This document shows, in pieces, positions 44,356 to 53,214 of a stretch of DNA of 64,000 nucleotides. Both the position numbers and the translations under genes were made by a program. Position 1 is the first letter of the stretch. Every line of letters begins with the position of its first letter. Origin of the DNA: Paracoccaceae bacterium (GTDB taxonomy: Bacteria; Pseudomonadota; Alphaproteobacteria; Rhodobacterales; Rhodobacteraceae); the NCBI GenBank assembly GCA_024742455.1, contig JANSYL010000001.1, forward strand, positions 62,001 to 126,000. The letters are read 5' to 3'. The notes beneath the pieces were generated by a model, which saw only the letters and a program-made list of their open reading frames with translations, searched no databases and was not told the origin of the DNA.

Positions 44356-44384
44356 TGCCTAATTGGTAGGCCGGGAGTTGTCAA
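44356..44384 (-). promoter_or_regulatory. Probable bamA promoter
   Basis: On the minus strand TTGACA (44379-44384, perfect -35) is followed after exactly 17 bp by TAGGCA (44356-44361). This would put the transcription start about 30 nt before the bamA ATG. The -10 match is poor, but the position between a terminator-like hairpin and bamA supports it. Confidence 0.5.
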
Positions 44385-44464
44385 AACGATCACGCGGCTG
44401 AGTGGAGGGGGTTGTTGAGAACTGGCGCATTTTGGTCACAATTGCGCCGGAAATCCAAAACTTA

Positions 44465-44483
44465 CGGGCGGCAAAGCCGCCCG
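44465..44483 (-). terminator. Hairpin terminator downstream of the 45-aa membrane peptide gene
   Basis: CGGGCGGC and GCCGCCCG form a perfect 8-bp stem with an AAA (TTT) loop. On the minus strand it is followed by GTAAGTTTTGG. It lies about 50 nt after the small gene's stop and separates the pyrH-to-rseP unit from bamA. Confidence 0.55.
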
Positions 44484-44531
44484 CAAATCATCCCGGAGGA
44501 ATCGCGCCGTCGCAGCGACAACGCGGTATGA

Positions 44532-44669
44532 TCAGTGTACCGTGACGTAGGAAAACAGGCTGCCCGCCAGAAGCAGCGCCGCCACGATCAGAAGCGGCAC
44601 CAGGAACCGGTCCATGTTGCTGAACACGATCAGCGATGCACCGCGGTAGCTTTCTGCCAAAAGTCGCAT
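44532..44669 (-). CDS. Small single-pass membrane peptide between rseP and bamA, 45 aa
   Basis: The translation begins MRLLAESYRGASLIVFSNMD, has a hydrophobic helix at about residues 22-40 (FLVPLLIVAALLLAGSLFS) and ends YVTVH. A textbook AAGGAGG ribosome-binding site lies 5 nt before the ATG, and a hairpin terminator follows. I do not recognise a named family. The position between the sigma-E-type protease gene rseP and bamA hints at an envelope role, but this is inference. Confidence 0.72.
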   Translation of the reverse strand: MRLLAESYRGASLIVFSNMDRFLVPLLIVAALLLAGSLFSYVTVH

Positions 44670-44821
44670 ATCGGCCTCCTTGATTCCCCATATCTTGGGC
44701 TGCGTCCAAGGCTGACCGGCAAATGCGGCACGAATGCGGCCCGCCTGAGGCGGTTTTCAGGACCCCTCGCGGCAATTCGATGGGCCCGTGCGCCCGGTCG
44801 GCGCCGGGGACGGCTTCGGGA

Positions 44822-46150
44822 TCAGGGGCAGAAGATGTCGTTGGTCAGCGCAAACAGCATCAGCGACAGCAGCAGCGTCAGCCCCACGGTCATGAAGATA
44901 TTCAACGCCCGGTCCGACGGCGGCTTGCCCGCCACCGCCTCATAGGCGTGGAACATCAGGTGGCCGCCATCCAGAACCGGGATCGGGAACAGGTTCAAAA
45001 GCCCCACAGCGGTGGACAGAACGGCGATGAACCAGATGAAGTTGTCGATACCCTGGCTGGCGGCGGCACCGGATGTTTCGGCGATGCCGATAGGCCCCTG
45101 CAGATTGCATGACGAGATCGCACCGGTGATCATGTGCCACAGCCCCGACAGCGACGATGTGATCACGAATCCGGTCTGTTCGACACCGTACCACAGCGCC
45201 GCGAAGGGGCCGACAGATTCGCGGATCAGGTCAAAGCTCAAGCCGCCCGAAATCCCGATCAGCCAGCGCGTTTCGAACCCGCCTTCGGGCAGCGGCAGAT
45301 CCGTGCGCTTGGGCGTCAGCGTGATGTCGAGCGTTTCACCCGCGCGCCAGATCGTCAGCGTCAGAGGCGTGCCCTCGGCCGCGTCGACGGCATTGCGCAA
45401 TTCGGCGAAGGCATGGATCGGGACGCCATTGACGGCGGTGATCACGTCGCCTTCGCGCAGGCCCGCCTCGATCGCGGCCGATTGCGGGGTGACGGACTGC
45501 ACGAGCGGGACACGGGGAAACGCCGCCTCGACCTCCAGTGCGGCGCCGTCGCGATCGATGGAATAGGTGGCGGTGGGCGCCGGGTCGAGGTCATCGGACA
45601 CCCGCAGCACGTCCGACATGGTTTCGACCGGCTGGCCCGCGATGGCGGTGATCCGGTCGCCTTCCTGCAGGCGTTCGAATTGCGCGGGCAAGGCGGCGGG
45701 GGTGCCCACCACCGGTTCATCGACCGCGCGGCCCGTGAAGAACAGAACCAGCGCGAAGATGAGGATCGACAGGATGAAGTTGAACACCGGCCCGGCGGCG
45801 ACGGTGGCCGAGCGTGCCCAGAGCGGCGCGCCATGCATCGACCGGCGGCGTTCGGACACGTCCATCGCGTCGATCGCCGCCCCGTCCTTGCCGGATGCCG
45901 CGTCGGCATCGCCGAGGAACTTGACGTAGCCGCCGAACGGAAGGGCCGCGACCTGCCACTTGGTGCCATGGCGGTCGGTGCGGGAAAACAGGACCGGTCC
46001 GAAGCCGAGCGAGAACACCTCGGCATGGATGCCCGACCAGCGTCCGACGATGTAATGGCCGTATTCGTGGATCGCCACGATGATCGACAACGCTGCAATG
46101 AAGGCGATGATCGTGAAGGCGATGCCGCCGAACTGGGGGATGAATTCCAT
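44822..46150 (-). CDS. rseP: RIP metalloprotease RseP
   Basis: RseP is the site-2 intramembrane protease that cleaves anti-sigma factors and signal-peptide remnants. The 442-residue protein has zinc motif H28-E-Y-G-H32 in the first membrane helix, GFGPVLFSRTDRHGTKWQVAALPFGGYVKFLGD after it, PDZ domains (VGTPAALPAQFERLQEGDRITAI; QSAAIEAGLREGDVITAVNG) and the second metal motif PIPVLDGGH near the C-terminus. The ATG shares one nucleotide with the dxr stop (TAATG). Confidence 0.96.
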   Translation of the reverse strand: MEFIPQFGGIAFTIIAFIAALSIIVAIHEYGHYIVGRWSGIHAEVFSLGFGPVLFSRTDRHGTKWQVAALPFGGYVKFLGDADAASGKDGAAIDAMDVSERRRSMHGAPLWARSATVAAGPVFNFILSILIFALVLFFTGRAVDEPVVGTPAALPAQFERLQEGDRITAIAGQPVETMSDVLRVSDDLDPAPTATYSIDRDGAALEVEAAFPRVPLVQSVTPQSAAIEAGLREGDVITAVNGVPIHAFAELRNAVDAAEGTPLTLTIWRAGETLDITLTPKRTDLPLPEGGFETRWLIGISGGLSFDLIRESVGPFAALWYGVEQTGFVITSSLSGLWHMITGAISSCNLQGPIGIAETSGAAASQGIDNFIWFIAVLSTAVGLLNLFPIPVLDGGHLMFHAYEAVAGKPPSDRALNIFMTVGLTLLLSLMLFALTNDIFCP

Positions 46151-47328
46151 TAACCTGCCTGTCGTCGTTTTTCGATATGGGCCCATGCCGTCTGTCGGGC
46201 GATGTGGTCCATCTCCAGCACCTCCTCAAGGCTTGACATGGGGATTGTGAGGCGAAATTGGGCCGAAAGCGCGTCGAGCACCGCATCGACCACCCCCGCC
46301 ATCTCCATGAAGCCGATGCGACCGGCCAGGAATCCGTCCAGTGCCACCTCCTTGGCGGCGTTGAAGATCGTGCCCGCCTTGCCGCCGGTTTCCATGACGG
46401 CACGGGCGATCCGAAGCGCGGGATAACGGGCGGGATCGGGGGCGTGGAAATCGAGGCTGCCGATCTTGGCAAGGTCCAGCCGGTCCACCGGCAGGGCGCG
46501 GCGGTCGGGCCAGTTCAGCGCATAGCCGATGGCATGGCGCATGTCATGGGCGCCCAGATGCGCCATCAGCGCCCCGTCGCAATAGCCCACCAGCGCATGA
46601 ACCAGCGATTGCGGATGGATCACCGCCTCGATCTTCTCGGGGGGCAGGCCGAAGAATTCGCGCGTCTCGATCAGCTCCATGCCCTTGTTGAACATGGACG
46701 CGCTGTCGATGGTGATGCGCTGGCCCATGTCCCAGTTGGGATGCGCGCCTGCATCAGCGGGGGTGGCCGAGGCCAGCCGTTCGAGCGGCCAGTCCCGCAG
46801 CCCCCCGCCCGATGCGGTGACGATGACCTTTTCGACGCAAGCGATGTCTTCGCCCACCAGCGCCTGGAAGATCGCGGAATGTTCGCTGTCGACGGGCAGG
46901 ATCGTCGCGCCATGCGCGCGCGCCTCGGCCATCAGAAGCGGCCCGGCGGTGACCAGGCTTTCCTTGTTGGCCAGCGCCAGCGTGGTGCCGTGGCGCAGCG
47001 CGCGGAACCCCGGCGCCAGCCCCGCCGCGCCGACAATGGCCGACATGATCCAGTCGGCGGGCCGGTCGGCGGCCTCGGCCAATGCGCCCTGCCCCGCCGC
47101 GGCCTCGACCCCGGTGCCGGCGAGGGCCGTGCGCAGATCATCCAGGCGGTCCTCATAGGCGGTGACGGCGACGTCGGCCTTCAGCCGGATCGCGTCGGCG
47201 GCAAGCCGGTCAATATTGCCGCCGCCTGTCAGTGCGACCACGTCATGGGCAGGCAGGTCACGGGCAATCAGGTCGATGGTGTTCTGCCCGATCGACCCCG
47301 TGGCCCCGAAGATGCTGACCCGCCGCAT
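46150..47328 (-). CDS. dxr: 1-deoxy-D-xylulose-5-phosphate reductoisomerase
   Basis: Dxr makes 2-C-methyl-D-erythritol 4-phosphate in the non-mevalonate isoprenoid pathway. The 392-residue enzyme has the NADPH motif FGATGSIGQNTIDLI, substrate/metal segments LANKESLVTAG, PVDSEHSAIFQAL, TASGGGLRDWPLERL, GQRITIDSASMFNKGMELIE and MAHLGAHDMRHAIGYALNWPDR. Its product line feeds UppS, which is encoded two genes upstream. Confidence 0.97.
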   Translation of the reverse strand: MRRVSIFGATGSIGQNTIDLIARDLPAHDVVALTGGGNIDRLAADAIRLKADVAVTAYEDRLDDLRTALAGTGVEAAAGQGALAEAADRPADWIMSAIVGAAGLAPGFRALRHGTTLALANKESLVTAGPLLMAEARAHGATILPVDSEHSAIFQALVGEDIACVEKVIVTASGGGLRDWPLERLASATPADAGAHPNWDMGQRITIDSASMFNKGMELIETREFFGLPPEKIEAVIHPQSLVHALVGYCDGALMAHLGAHDMRHAIGYALNWPDRRALPVDRLDLAKIGSLDFHAPDPARYPALRIARAVMETGGKAGTIFNAAKEVALDGFLAGRIGFMEMAGVVDAVLDALSAQFRLTIPMSSLEEVLEMDHIARQTAWAHIEKRRQAG

Positions 47329-47340
47329 GCCCCGCCCCGC

Positions 47341-48132
47341 TCAGGCCACCGGCGGCGGAAAGCCCGCCAGCCACTTTACCAGAACCAGCACCAGTGCCGC
47401 ACCAAGCAATCCGTCGAACCGGTCGAACAGCCCGCCATGCCCGGGCAAAAGGTTCGAGCTGTCTTTCACCCCCATGCGCCGCTTGATCGCGGATTCGGCG
47501 ATATCGCCCATCTGGCTGGCCAGGCTGAGCAGGACCGACACCACGATCAGTTCGACCCCGGTTTCGGTCGCCGCCATGAAGGCCCATCCGACGAGGGCCG
47601 CCCCGATCCATCCCGCCACGGTGCCCGACCAGGTTTTCTTGGGGCTGACGGCGGGCCAGAATTTCGGGCCGCCGATCAGGCGTCCGGCGAAATAGCCGCA
47701 GGTATCGGTGACCGCGACCAGCACCACCAGCCACAACATCCAGGTCAGCCCGAAATCGTCGCGGTGCAGGATCAGCCCGAAGGCTGACACCAGCACGAAC
47801 CCCGCCATCACGGCATAGATGCGCCGGTGGGCGGGCAAGGCCAGCATGCCGAGCGCGATCACCAGCGCACCGAGCGCCGGGGCCACGGTCAGCGGTGTGA
47901 GCTTGGCCGCCACCATCGCCGCCCCGCCTGCCGCGCCGAGCGCCATCGCCCGGGCCGGGCTGCCGCCCAGCATGCGCACCAGTTCCCAGACCAGCACCGC
48001 CACGATCCCGGCAACGAGCGCGGTGAACCACGCGCCGCCGGCCCAGACTGCGGCCAGCCCGATGCCCGCGATCAGGCCGCCCGTGGCCATCCGCGTGGCC
48101 AGGTCGGGGAAACTGTCACGCCCGAAGGTCAA
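47341..48132 (-). CDS. cdsA: Phosphatidate cytidylyltransferase
   Basis: CdsA forms CDP-diacylglycerol from phosphatidate and CTP. The 263-residue polytopic protein has about seven hydrophobic segments and the C-terminal CdsA signature ESAIKRRMGVKDSSNLLPGHGGLFDRFDGLLGAA (family pattern S-x-KR-x4-KD-x5-PGHGG-x2-DR-x-D). The frame opens with TTG at 48132, 6 bp after the uppS stop. The next in-frame ATG (48090) would cut into the first conserved segment, so a TTG start is likely. Confidence 0.94.
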   Translation of the reverse strand: MTFGRDSFPDLATRMATGGLIAGIGLAAVWAGGAWFTALVAGIVAVLVWELVRMLGGSPARAMALGAAGGAAMVAAKLTPLTVAPALGALVIALGMLALPAHRRIYAVMAGFVLVSAFGLILHRDDFGLTWMLWLVVLVAVTDTCGYFAGRLIGGPKFWPAVSPKKTWSGTVAGWIGAALVGWAFMAATETGVELIVVSVLLSLASQMGDIAESAIKRRMGVKDSSNLLPGHGGLFDRFDGLLGAALVLVLVKWLAGFPPPVA

Positions 48133-48138
48133 GAGGGG

Positions 48139-48855
48139 TCAGGCCGGCACGGCGCCGAAGCGGCGGTCGCGCAGGCTGTAGCGGTCGAGCACCTGGGCGA
48201 AGATCTCGGCGGTGAAATCGGGCCAGAGCGTGTCGATGAATTGATACTCGGCATAGGCCGATTGCCACAGCAGGAAATTGGAAATCCGCGCCTCGCCGGA
48301 GGTGCGGATCACCAGGTCGGGATCGGGCAGGACATGGGTGTCGAGATAGCGCGGAAAGGTCTGGTCGGTGATCTTGCGGGGGGCGAGCTTGCCCATCTCG
48401 ACATCATGGGCGAGCCTGCGCGCCGCGCGCGCCACCTCATCCCGGCCGCCGTAGTTCAGCGCGATGGTCAGATTGGTGCCGGTATTTTCCGCCGTCAGCA
48501 ATTCCAGCCCGTCCATCAGGTCGACCAGCGCGGGTTCCAGACGGACCCGGTCGCCGATGAACCGGACGCGGGCGTTTTCCGCGAAAAGCGACTGCGCCTC
48601 GCGGCGGATATAGCGTTTGAACAGCCGCATCAGCCCCGCGACCTCGGTCTGGGTGCGTTTCCAGTTTTCCGTCGAGAAGGCGAAGATGGTCAGGTATTTC
48701 ACCCCGAGATCGGGACAGGCACGCACGATTTCCTTGACGCGCCGCGCACCGGCATGATGGCCCACCAGCCGCGGGCGGCCACGGTTCTGCGCCCAGCGGC
48801 CATTGCCATCCATGATGATGGCGACGTGGTTCACGCCTGCGGTCGTCTGGGTCAT
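48139..48855 (-). CDS. uppS: Undecaprenyl diphosphate synthase (isoprenyl transferase)
   Basis: UppS makes the C55 lipid carrier of peptidoglycan and polysaccharide synthesis. The 238-residue cis-prenyltransferase has the catalytic Asp in IIMDGNGRWAQNRGRPRLVGHHAGA, LTIFAFSTENWKR, LTIALNYGGRDEV and the C-terminal DLVIRTSGEARISNFLLWQSAYAEYQF. It starts 69 bp downstream of frr. Confidence 0.97.
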   Translation of the reverse strand: MTQTTAGVNHVAIIMDGNGRWAQNRGRPRLVGHHAGARRVKEIVRACPDLGVKYLTIFAFSTENWKRTQTEVAGLMRLFKRYIRREAQSLFAENARVRFIGDRVRLEPALVDLMDGLELLTAENTGTNLTIALNYGGRDEVARAARRLAHDVEMGKLAPRKITDQTFPRYLDTHVLPDPDLVIRTSGEARISNFLLWQSAYAEYQFIDTLWPDFTAEIFAQVLDRYSLRDRRFGAVPA

Positions 48856-48923
48856 GGGCTTAGGGTCCTCGGGGTGAACTGGTGCAATGGAACGCGTCTG
48901 AACGGTGCTGTCCGGCCGGGCGG

Positions 48924-49490
48924 TCAGACCTGCATGATCTCGGCCTGTTTCGCCTCGAGCGCGGCATCGACCTTGGCGATGTGGTCATCGGTGAGCGTCT
49001 GCACCTCGTCTTCCCACAGTTTCTGATCGTCCTCGGACATGCCGGCCGCCTTGGCCTTCTTGATCTGGTCCATCCCGTCGCGGCGCACGTTGCGCACGGC
49101 CACGCGGGCATGTTCGGCATATTGCGCGGCCACCTTGGTCAGTTCGCGGCGGCGTTCCTCGTTCAGCTCGGGGATCGGCAGCATGATGATGGTGCCGTTG
49201 AGCTGCGGGTTGATGCCCAGCCCGCTTTCGCGGATCGCCTTTTCTACCTTGCCTACCAGCGACTTGTCCCAGACATTGACGGTGACCATGCGGGGTTCGG
49301 GCACGTTGACGGTGCCCACCTGGTTGATCGGGGTCATCGCGCCATAGGCATCGACCATCACCGGGTCGAGCATCGAGGCCGAGGCGCGCCCGGTCCTGAG
49401 CGAGGCAAACTCCGTCCTGAGCGCGGCCAGCGCGCCATCCATCCGGCGGGCCAGGTCATCGGTGTCGATTTCAAACTCTTCGTCGCTCAC
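48924..49490 (-). CDS. frr: Ribosome recycling factor
   Basis: Frr splits post-termination ribosomes with EF-G. The 188-residue protein has [86 protein letters not shown] and a C-terminal coiled-coil. The start is taken as GTG 49490 (then SDEEFEID), which has GGAG 9 nt upstream and matches homologous N-termini. A GTG at 49505 would add five residues. Confidence 0.96.
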   Translation of the reverse strand: MSDEEFEIDTDDLARRMDGALAALRTEFASLRTGRASASMLDPVMVDAYGAMTPINQVGTVNVPEPRMVTVNVWDKSLVGKVEKAIRESGLGINPQLNGTIIMLPIPELNEERRRELTKVAAQYAEHARVAVRNVRRDGMDQIKKAKAAGMSEDDQKLWEDEVQTLTDDHIAKVDAALEAKQAEIMQV

Positions 49491-49604
49491 GGTGCTGTTC
49501 TCCACACTCTTCTGCGCAAGGCGATGGGATCAGGAAGATGGGATATAGGAGGGATGCGGGGTTGTGAACCGCAATATGGCGCGGGCCCGGTCCGGGCGCG
49601 CCGG

Positions 49605-50339
49605 TCAGCCATAGCCGAGCATATCGTAAAAGAACCATTCGCGCCGGCGGATCAGGTCGTGCAGCGCCGGGTCGATCCGGATATCCGCGCCTGCCCCGGC
49701 ATGGCTTGAGACATTGAGGCGGCGGCCCCGGGCCAGGTCGGCGCAGGCGGCATCGACATCGCGCATATGCCGGGCCAGCGGGCCACGGATCAGCGCGGCC
49801 AGATCATCGTTCAGAGATTCCGTGCGCAGCACATGGGCGTGCAGCCTTTCCGCCTCGTAGGCCGCGATCAGGTCGGCCCGCGTGGTCAGCGACCTCAACC
49901 GCATCACCGGCCTGCGAAAACTGAGCAGCAGGAAGCGCGCGGTCTGGAACCCGTAAAGCGCGGGGCACGTCTGGTCATATTGTTCGGGCATCGCCAGGGC
50001 GAAACCGGGATCCAGCAGACGGGCGAGCCAGGCGTTCAGCCCCGCCTCGGTCCTGTCATAAAGGGCGGCGGTGTCGGGCTGGGTGCGGCGCAGGAAGTGG
50101 AACAGCGCCCCCTGACCGTCGCAGCCATAGAAATAGAGGCTGCGCCATTGGGCGACGGGGTCGCGGCAGGTGATGAAATAGAGGCGCGGATCGCCGCCCT
50201 CGGGTTCAGGCCAGCGCACCCGTCCGTGCCGGACCGACCGGTTGAGGGGGCGCGCGCCGTGACGGGTCAGAACATCCAGAACGAAGCTCGACCCGGTCTT
50301 CTGCACATCAAGGTAGCAGAAGGCGCCGAAATCGAACAT
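49605..50339 (-). CDS. Sulfotransferase-like protein
   Basis: The 244-residue protein shows a PAPS-binding-like 5' loop, K14-T-G-S-S18 in CYLDVQKTGSSFVLDVL, then LYFITCRDPVAQWRSLYFYG (resembling the 3'-phosphate motif RDPxxxxxS) and a helical C-terminal half with RTESLNDDLAALI. This is the pattern of bacterial sulfotransferase-family proteins that modify sugars or other acceptors. It lies 15 bp after pyrH and 114 bp before frr, inside a normally uninterrupted pyrH-frr pair. The acceptor is unknown. It has no signal peptide. Confidence 0.78.
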   Translation of the reverse strand: MFDFGAFCYLDVQKTGSSFVLDVLTRHGARPLNRSVRHGRVRWPEPEGGDPRLYFITCRDPVAQWRSLYFYGCDGQGALFHFLRRTQPDTAALYDRTEAGLNAWLARLLDPGFALAMPEQYDQTCPALYGFQTARFLLLSFRRPVMRLRSLTTRADLIAAYEAERLHAHVLRTESLNDDLAALIRGPLARHMRDVDAACADLARGRRLNVSSHAGAGADIRIDPALHDLIRRREWFFYDMLGYG

Positions 50340-50354
50340 CGCCGGAGGCCCGGA

Positions 50355-51095
50355 TCAGGACACGCGGGTATAGGTGCCGCGGCCCGACAGGATGCCCTTG
50401 AACCCGCCGGGTTCATCGAGGCTGAAGACGATGATGGGCAGGCTGTTTTCCCGCGCCAGCGCAATCGCCGAGGCATCCATCACGCCCAGATGCTGGGCCA
50501 GCACCTCGTCATAGGTAACCTTGTCATAGCGTTTGGCGTCGGCGTGCTTGACGGGGTCCTTGTCATAGACGCCGTCGACCTTGGTGCCCTTGAAGATCGC
50601 CTCGCAATCCATCTCGGACGCGCGCAGGGTGGCCGCCGTATCGGTGGTGAAATACGGGTTGCCGGTTCCGGCGGCGAAGATGCAGACGCGTTTCTTCTCG
50701 AGGTGGCGGATCGCACGGCGCCGGATATAGGGCTCGGCCACCTCGTTCATGGTGATGGCGCTGATCACGCGGGTGAAGATGCCCAGCTGTTCCAGCGCCG
50801 ACTGCATCGCCAGCGCGTTCATCACCGTCGCCAGCATCCCCATGTAATCGGCGGTGGTGCGTTCCATGCCCTGCGCGCTGCCCTGCAATCCGCGAAAGAT
50901 GTTGCCGCCACCGATCACCAGGCAGATCTCGACCCCCAGATCATGGACCGACTTGATCTCGCGCGCGATGCGTTCGACCGTCGGCGGGTGCAGGCCGTAG
51001 CCCTGGTCGCCCATCAGCGCCTCGCCCGAGATTTTCAGCATCACGCGGGAATAGAGCGGCGCGATCGCGTCCTCCGTTGCGGTGGCATCGGGCAT
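50355..51095 (-). CDS. pyrH: UMP kinase
   Basis: PyrH phosphorylates UMP. The 246-residue amino-acid-kinase-fold protein has [32 protein letters not shown]-like [52 protein letters not shown] and [16 protein letters not shown]. The start at 51095 has AAAGGA 8 nt upstream. It is the first gene of the leftward cell-envelope cluster. The 115 bp to the divergent miaA must hold its promoter. Confidence 0.97.
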   Translation of the reverse strand: MPDATATEDAIAPLYSRVMLKISGEALMGDQGYGLHPPTVERIAREIKSVHDLGVEICLVIGGGNIFRGLQGSAQGMERTTADYMGMLATVMNALAMQSALEQLGIFTRVISAITMNEVAEPYIRRRAIRHLEKKRVCIFAAGTGNPYFTTDTAATLRASEMDCEAIFKGTKVDGVYDKDPVKHADAKRYDKVTYDEVLAQHLGVMDASAIALARENSLPIIVFSLDEPGGFKGILSGRGTYTRVS

Positions 51096-51210
51096 CGGGG
51101 GGTCCTTTTGGGGGTGGGTTTGCGTCGGCGGCACCATAGGGCTAAATCGCGGGGCTGTTCAACGGCGGAAACCCCGCGCCACCCCGCCCCGACGCCGCAC
51201 CTGAGGCCCC

Positions 51211-52092
51211 TTGATCGACCTTGACGCCCTGTCGCCCGACCGTCCCGTGCTGATCGCCGGTCCTACCGCATCGGGCAAGTCCGCGCTGGCGCTGCGGATC
51301 GCCCGCGCGCAGGGCGGCGTGATCGTCAATGCCGATGCGATGCAGGTCTATGACGGGTGGCGGGTTCTGACGGCGCGGCCGGGTCCCGGTGATGAGGCCG
51401 CCCTGCCCCATGCGCTTTACGGGCATATGCCTTTCGAGGCGGAGTATTCGGTCGGCGCCTGGCTGCGTGACTTGCGGCCCTGGCTCGGCGGGCCCGGGCG
51501 CCCGATCATCGTGGGGGGAACGGGCCTTTATTTCCGCGCCCTGACCGAGGGGCTGGCCGAGATCCCCGAGATCGCGCCCGAGGTGCGCGCCGAGGCCGAG
51601 ACGCGCGATCTCGACAGTCTGCTCGGCGATCTGATGCGCGAAGACCCGGTCCTGGCCGCGAAGATCGACAAGCACAACCTGGCGCGCGTGCGCCGGGGGT
51701 GGGAGGTGCTGCGCAGCACCGGGCGGCCCCTGTCGGACTGGCAGGCGGGCACCGCGCCCCCCGATCTGCCGCTTGCCGATACCCATGCCTTCGTGCTGGA
51801 CGCCGACCGCGACTGGCTGAACGCCCGCATCGCCACCCGGTTCGACGCGATGCTCGCCGAAGGCGCGCTGGAGGAGGCGCGCGCCAACCTGGCGCGCTGG
51901 CCACAGGCGGGCGGGGCCGCGAGGGCCATCGGCGCGGCGGAGCTGATCGCGCATCTGCAGGGGCGGATGACACTGCCCGAGGCGCGCGAGGCCGCCATCA
52001 TCGCCACGCGGCAATTCGCCAAGCGCCAGCGCACCTGGTTCCGCGCACGGATGGGTGGCTGGACAGCCCTGCCGATACCGGGCGACAGGTAA
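51211..52092 (+). CDS. miaA: tRNA dimethylallyltransferase
   Basis: MiaA adds the dimethylallyl group to A37 of tRNAs that read UNN codons. The 293-residue protein has the P-loop [53 protein letters not shown] and the C-terminal [16 protein letters not shown]. The start is TTG at 51211 ([11 protein letters not shown] follows), since no ATG or GTG precedes the P-loop in frame. It is divergent from pyrH and upstream of the AraC gene by 37 bp. Confidence 0.95.
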   Translation: MIDLDALSPDRPVLIAGPTASGKSALALRIARAQGGVIVNADAMQVYDGWRVLTARPGPGDEAALPHALYGHMPFEAEYSVGAWLRDLRPWLGGPGRPIIVGGTGLYFRALTEGLAEIPEIAPEVRAEAETRDLDSLLGDLMREDPVLAAKIDKHNLARVRRGWEVLRSTGRPLSDWQAGTAPPDLPLADTHAFVLDADRDWLNARIATRFDAMLAEGALEEARANLARWPQAGGAARAIGAAELIAHLQGRMTLPEAREAAIIATRQFAKRQRTWFRARMGGWTALPIPGDR

Positions 52093-52129
52093 CGCTTGTG
52101 ATTTCGCAACATTGGCGTAGTCTCCCGCG

Positions 52130-52963
52130 ATGTTCGTGCACGGCCTGTCGTCCCGCCTCGGTCAACCGCAGGGTTACGCCGTCACCTCGCTGGGCAAGCA
52201 CCGGATGCGCGAGGCCTGGCGGGTCGAAAACCTGCATTCCGACCGCCAGCACCGGCTGTTCTGGATCACCCGCGGACAGGGACGGGTGTTTCTGCGCGGC
52301 GTGACGCGCGGCTACGGACCCAACAATGCGATCTATGCACCATCCGGGGTGCAGCTGGCGCTGGAACTGCCGCCGCAGACCCAGGGGCTGGTCCTGCGCC
52401 TTCCCGAAGCCGCCGAGCTGGGCCTGCCGCGCGAGCCGTTTCACCTGCGGATCACCGCGATCGAGGCGCAGGGCATCCTGACCAGCCATCTCGAAAAGGT
52501 CGATCGCGAGATCTCGGCCGCGGCCCCGGCGATGGACCGGGCGCTGAACGGGTATGGTCTGCTGATCTCGGCCTGGATGACGCGGGAATTGTCGCGCCGC
52601 GAAGATCATGACGCCCATCACGGCGGCGATGCGGGGCATCATGCCAGCCACCACCTGGCCGCGCGGTTCAGCGACCTGATGGAGACGCAGTTCCGGTCGG
52701 GCCAGGGCATCGCGCAATATGCCGCGGCCCTGCAGGTCACCCCCACCCATCTCAGCCGCGTCTGCAAGGAGGCCACGGGCCGCCCGGCGCACGCGCTGCT
52801 GACCGAGCGGGTGATGTATGAGGCGATGCGCCTGCTGACCGATACCGACATGCCCGCGCGCGAAATCGCCGAAACACTGGGATTCTCGTCACCCGCCTAT
52901 TTCACGCGGGCCTTCACGCAGGCCACCGGCCACCCGCCATCGGCCTTCCGCAAGCTGGCCTGA
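52130..52963 (+). CDS. AraC family transcriptional regulator
   Basis: The 277-residue protein has an N-terminal cupin-like sensing domain (LFWITRGQGRVFLRGVTRGYGPNNAIYAPSGVQLAL) and a C-terminal AraC domain with two helix-turn-helix motifs (GIAQYAAALQVTPTHLSRVCKEATG and AREIAETLGFSSPAYFTRAFTQATG). A His/Asp-rich linker (REDHDAHHGGDAGHHASHH, about residues 162-180) is unusual and could bind metal. The peptide-type ABC operon starts 251 bp downstream in the same direction, so it may be the regulated target, but the effector is unknown. Confidence 0.88.
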   Translation: MFVHGLSSRLGQPQGYAVTSLGKHRMREAWRVENLHSDRQHRLFWITRGQGRVFLRGVTRGYGPNNAIYAPSGVQLALELPPQTQGLVLRLPEAAELGLPREPFHLRITAIEAQGILTSHLEKVDREISAAAPAMDRALNGYGLLISAWMTRELSRREDHDAHHGGDAGHHASHHLAARFSDLMETQFRSGQGIAQYAAALQVTPTHLSRVCKEATGRPAHALLTERVMYEAMRLLTDTDMPAREIAETLGFSSPAYFTRAFTQATGHPPSAFRKLA

Positions 52964-53214
52964 CCCTGCGGCCCCGTCACGGAGATTTTCGCCCGATCGG
53001 GTTGCGTTTCCGCGCCATGTCGTTTTTTGTGAATGTTGATGTCGCAAACCGACCAAGACCGCGCGATCTTTTCATTGACCGCAGGCCGCCTTCCGGGCGC
53101 TAATGCGGGGGATGGTGGCCCCGGGCGCGGGCAACGTGCCGCCGCCGTCCGGTCCGCCGATATGCAAACCGCAGCGACGATCACGACCGATAATCAACGA
53201 CAGGGAGATACATG

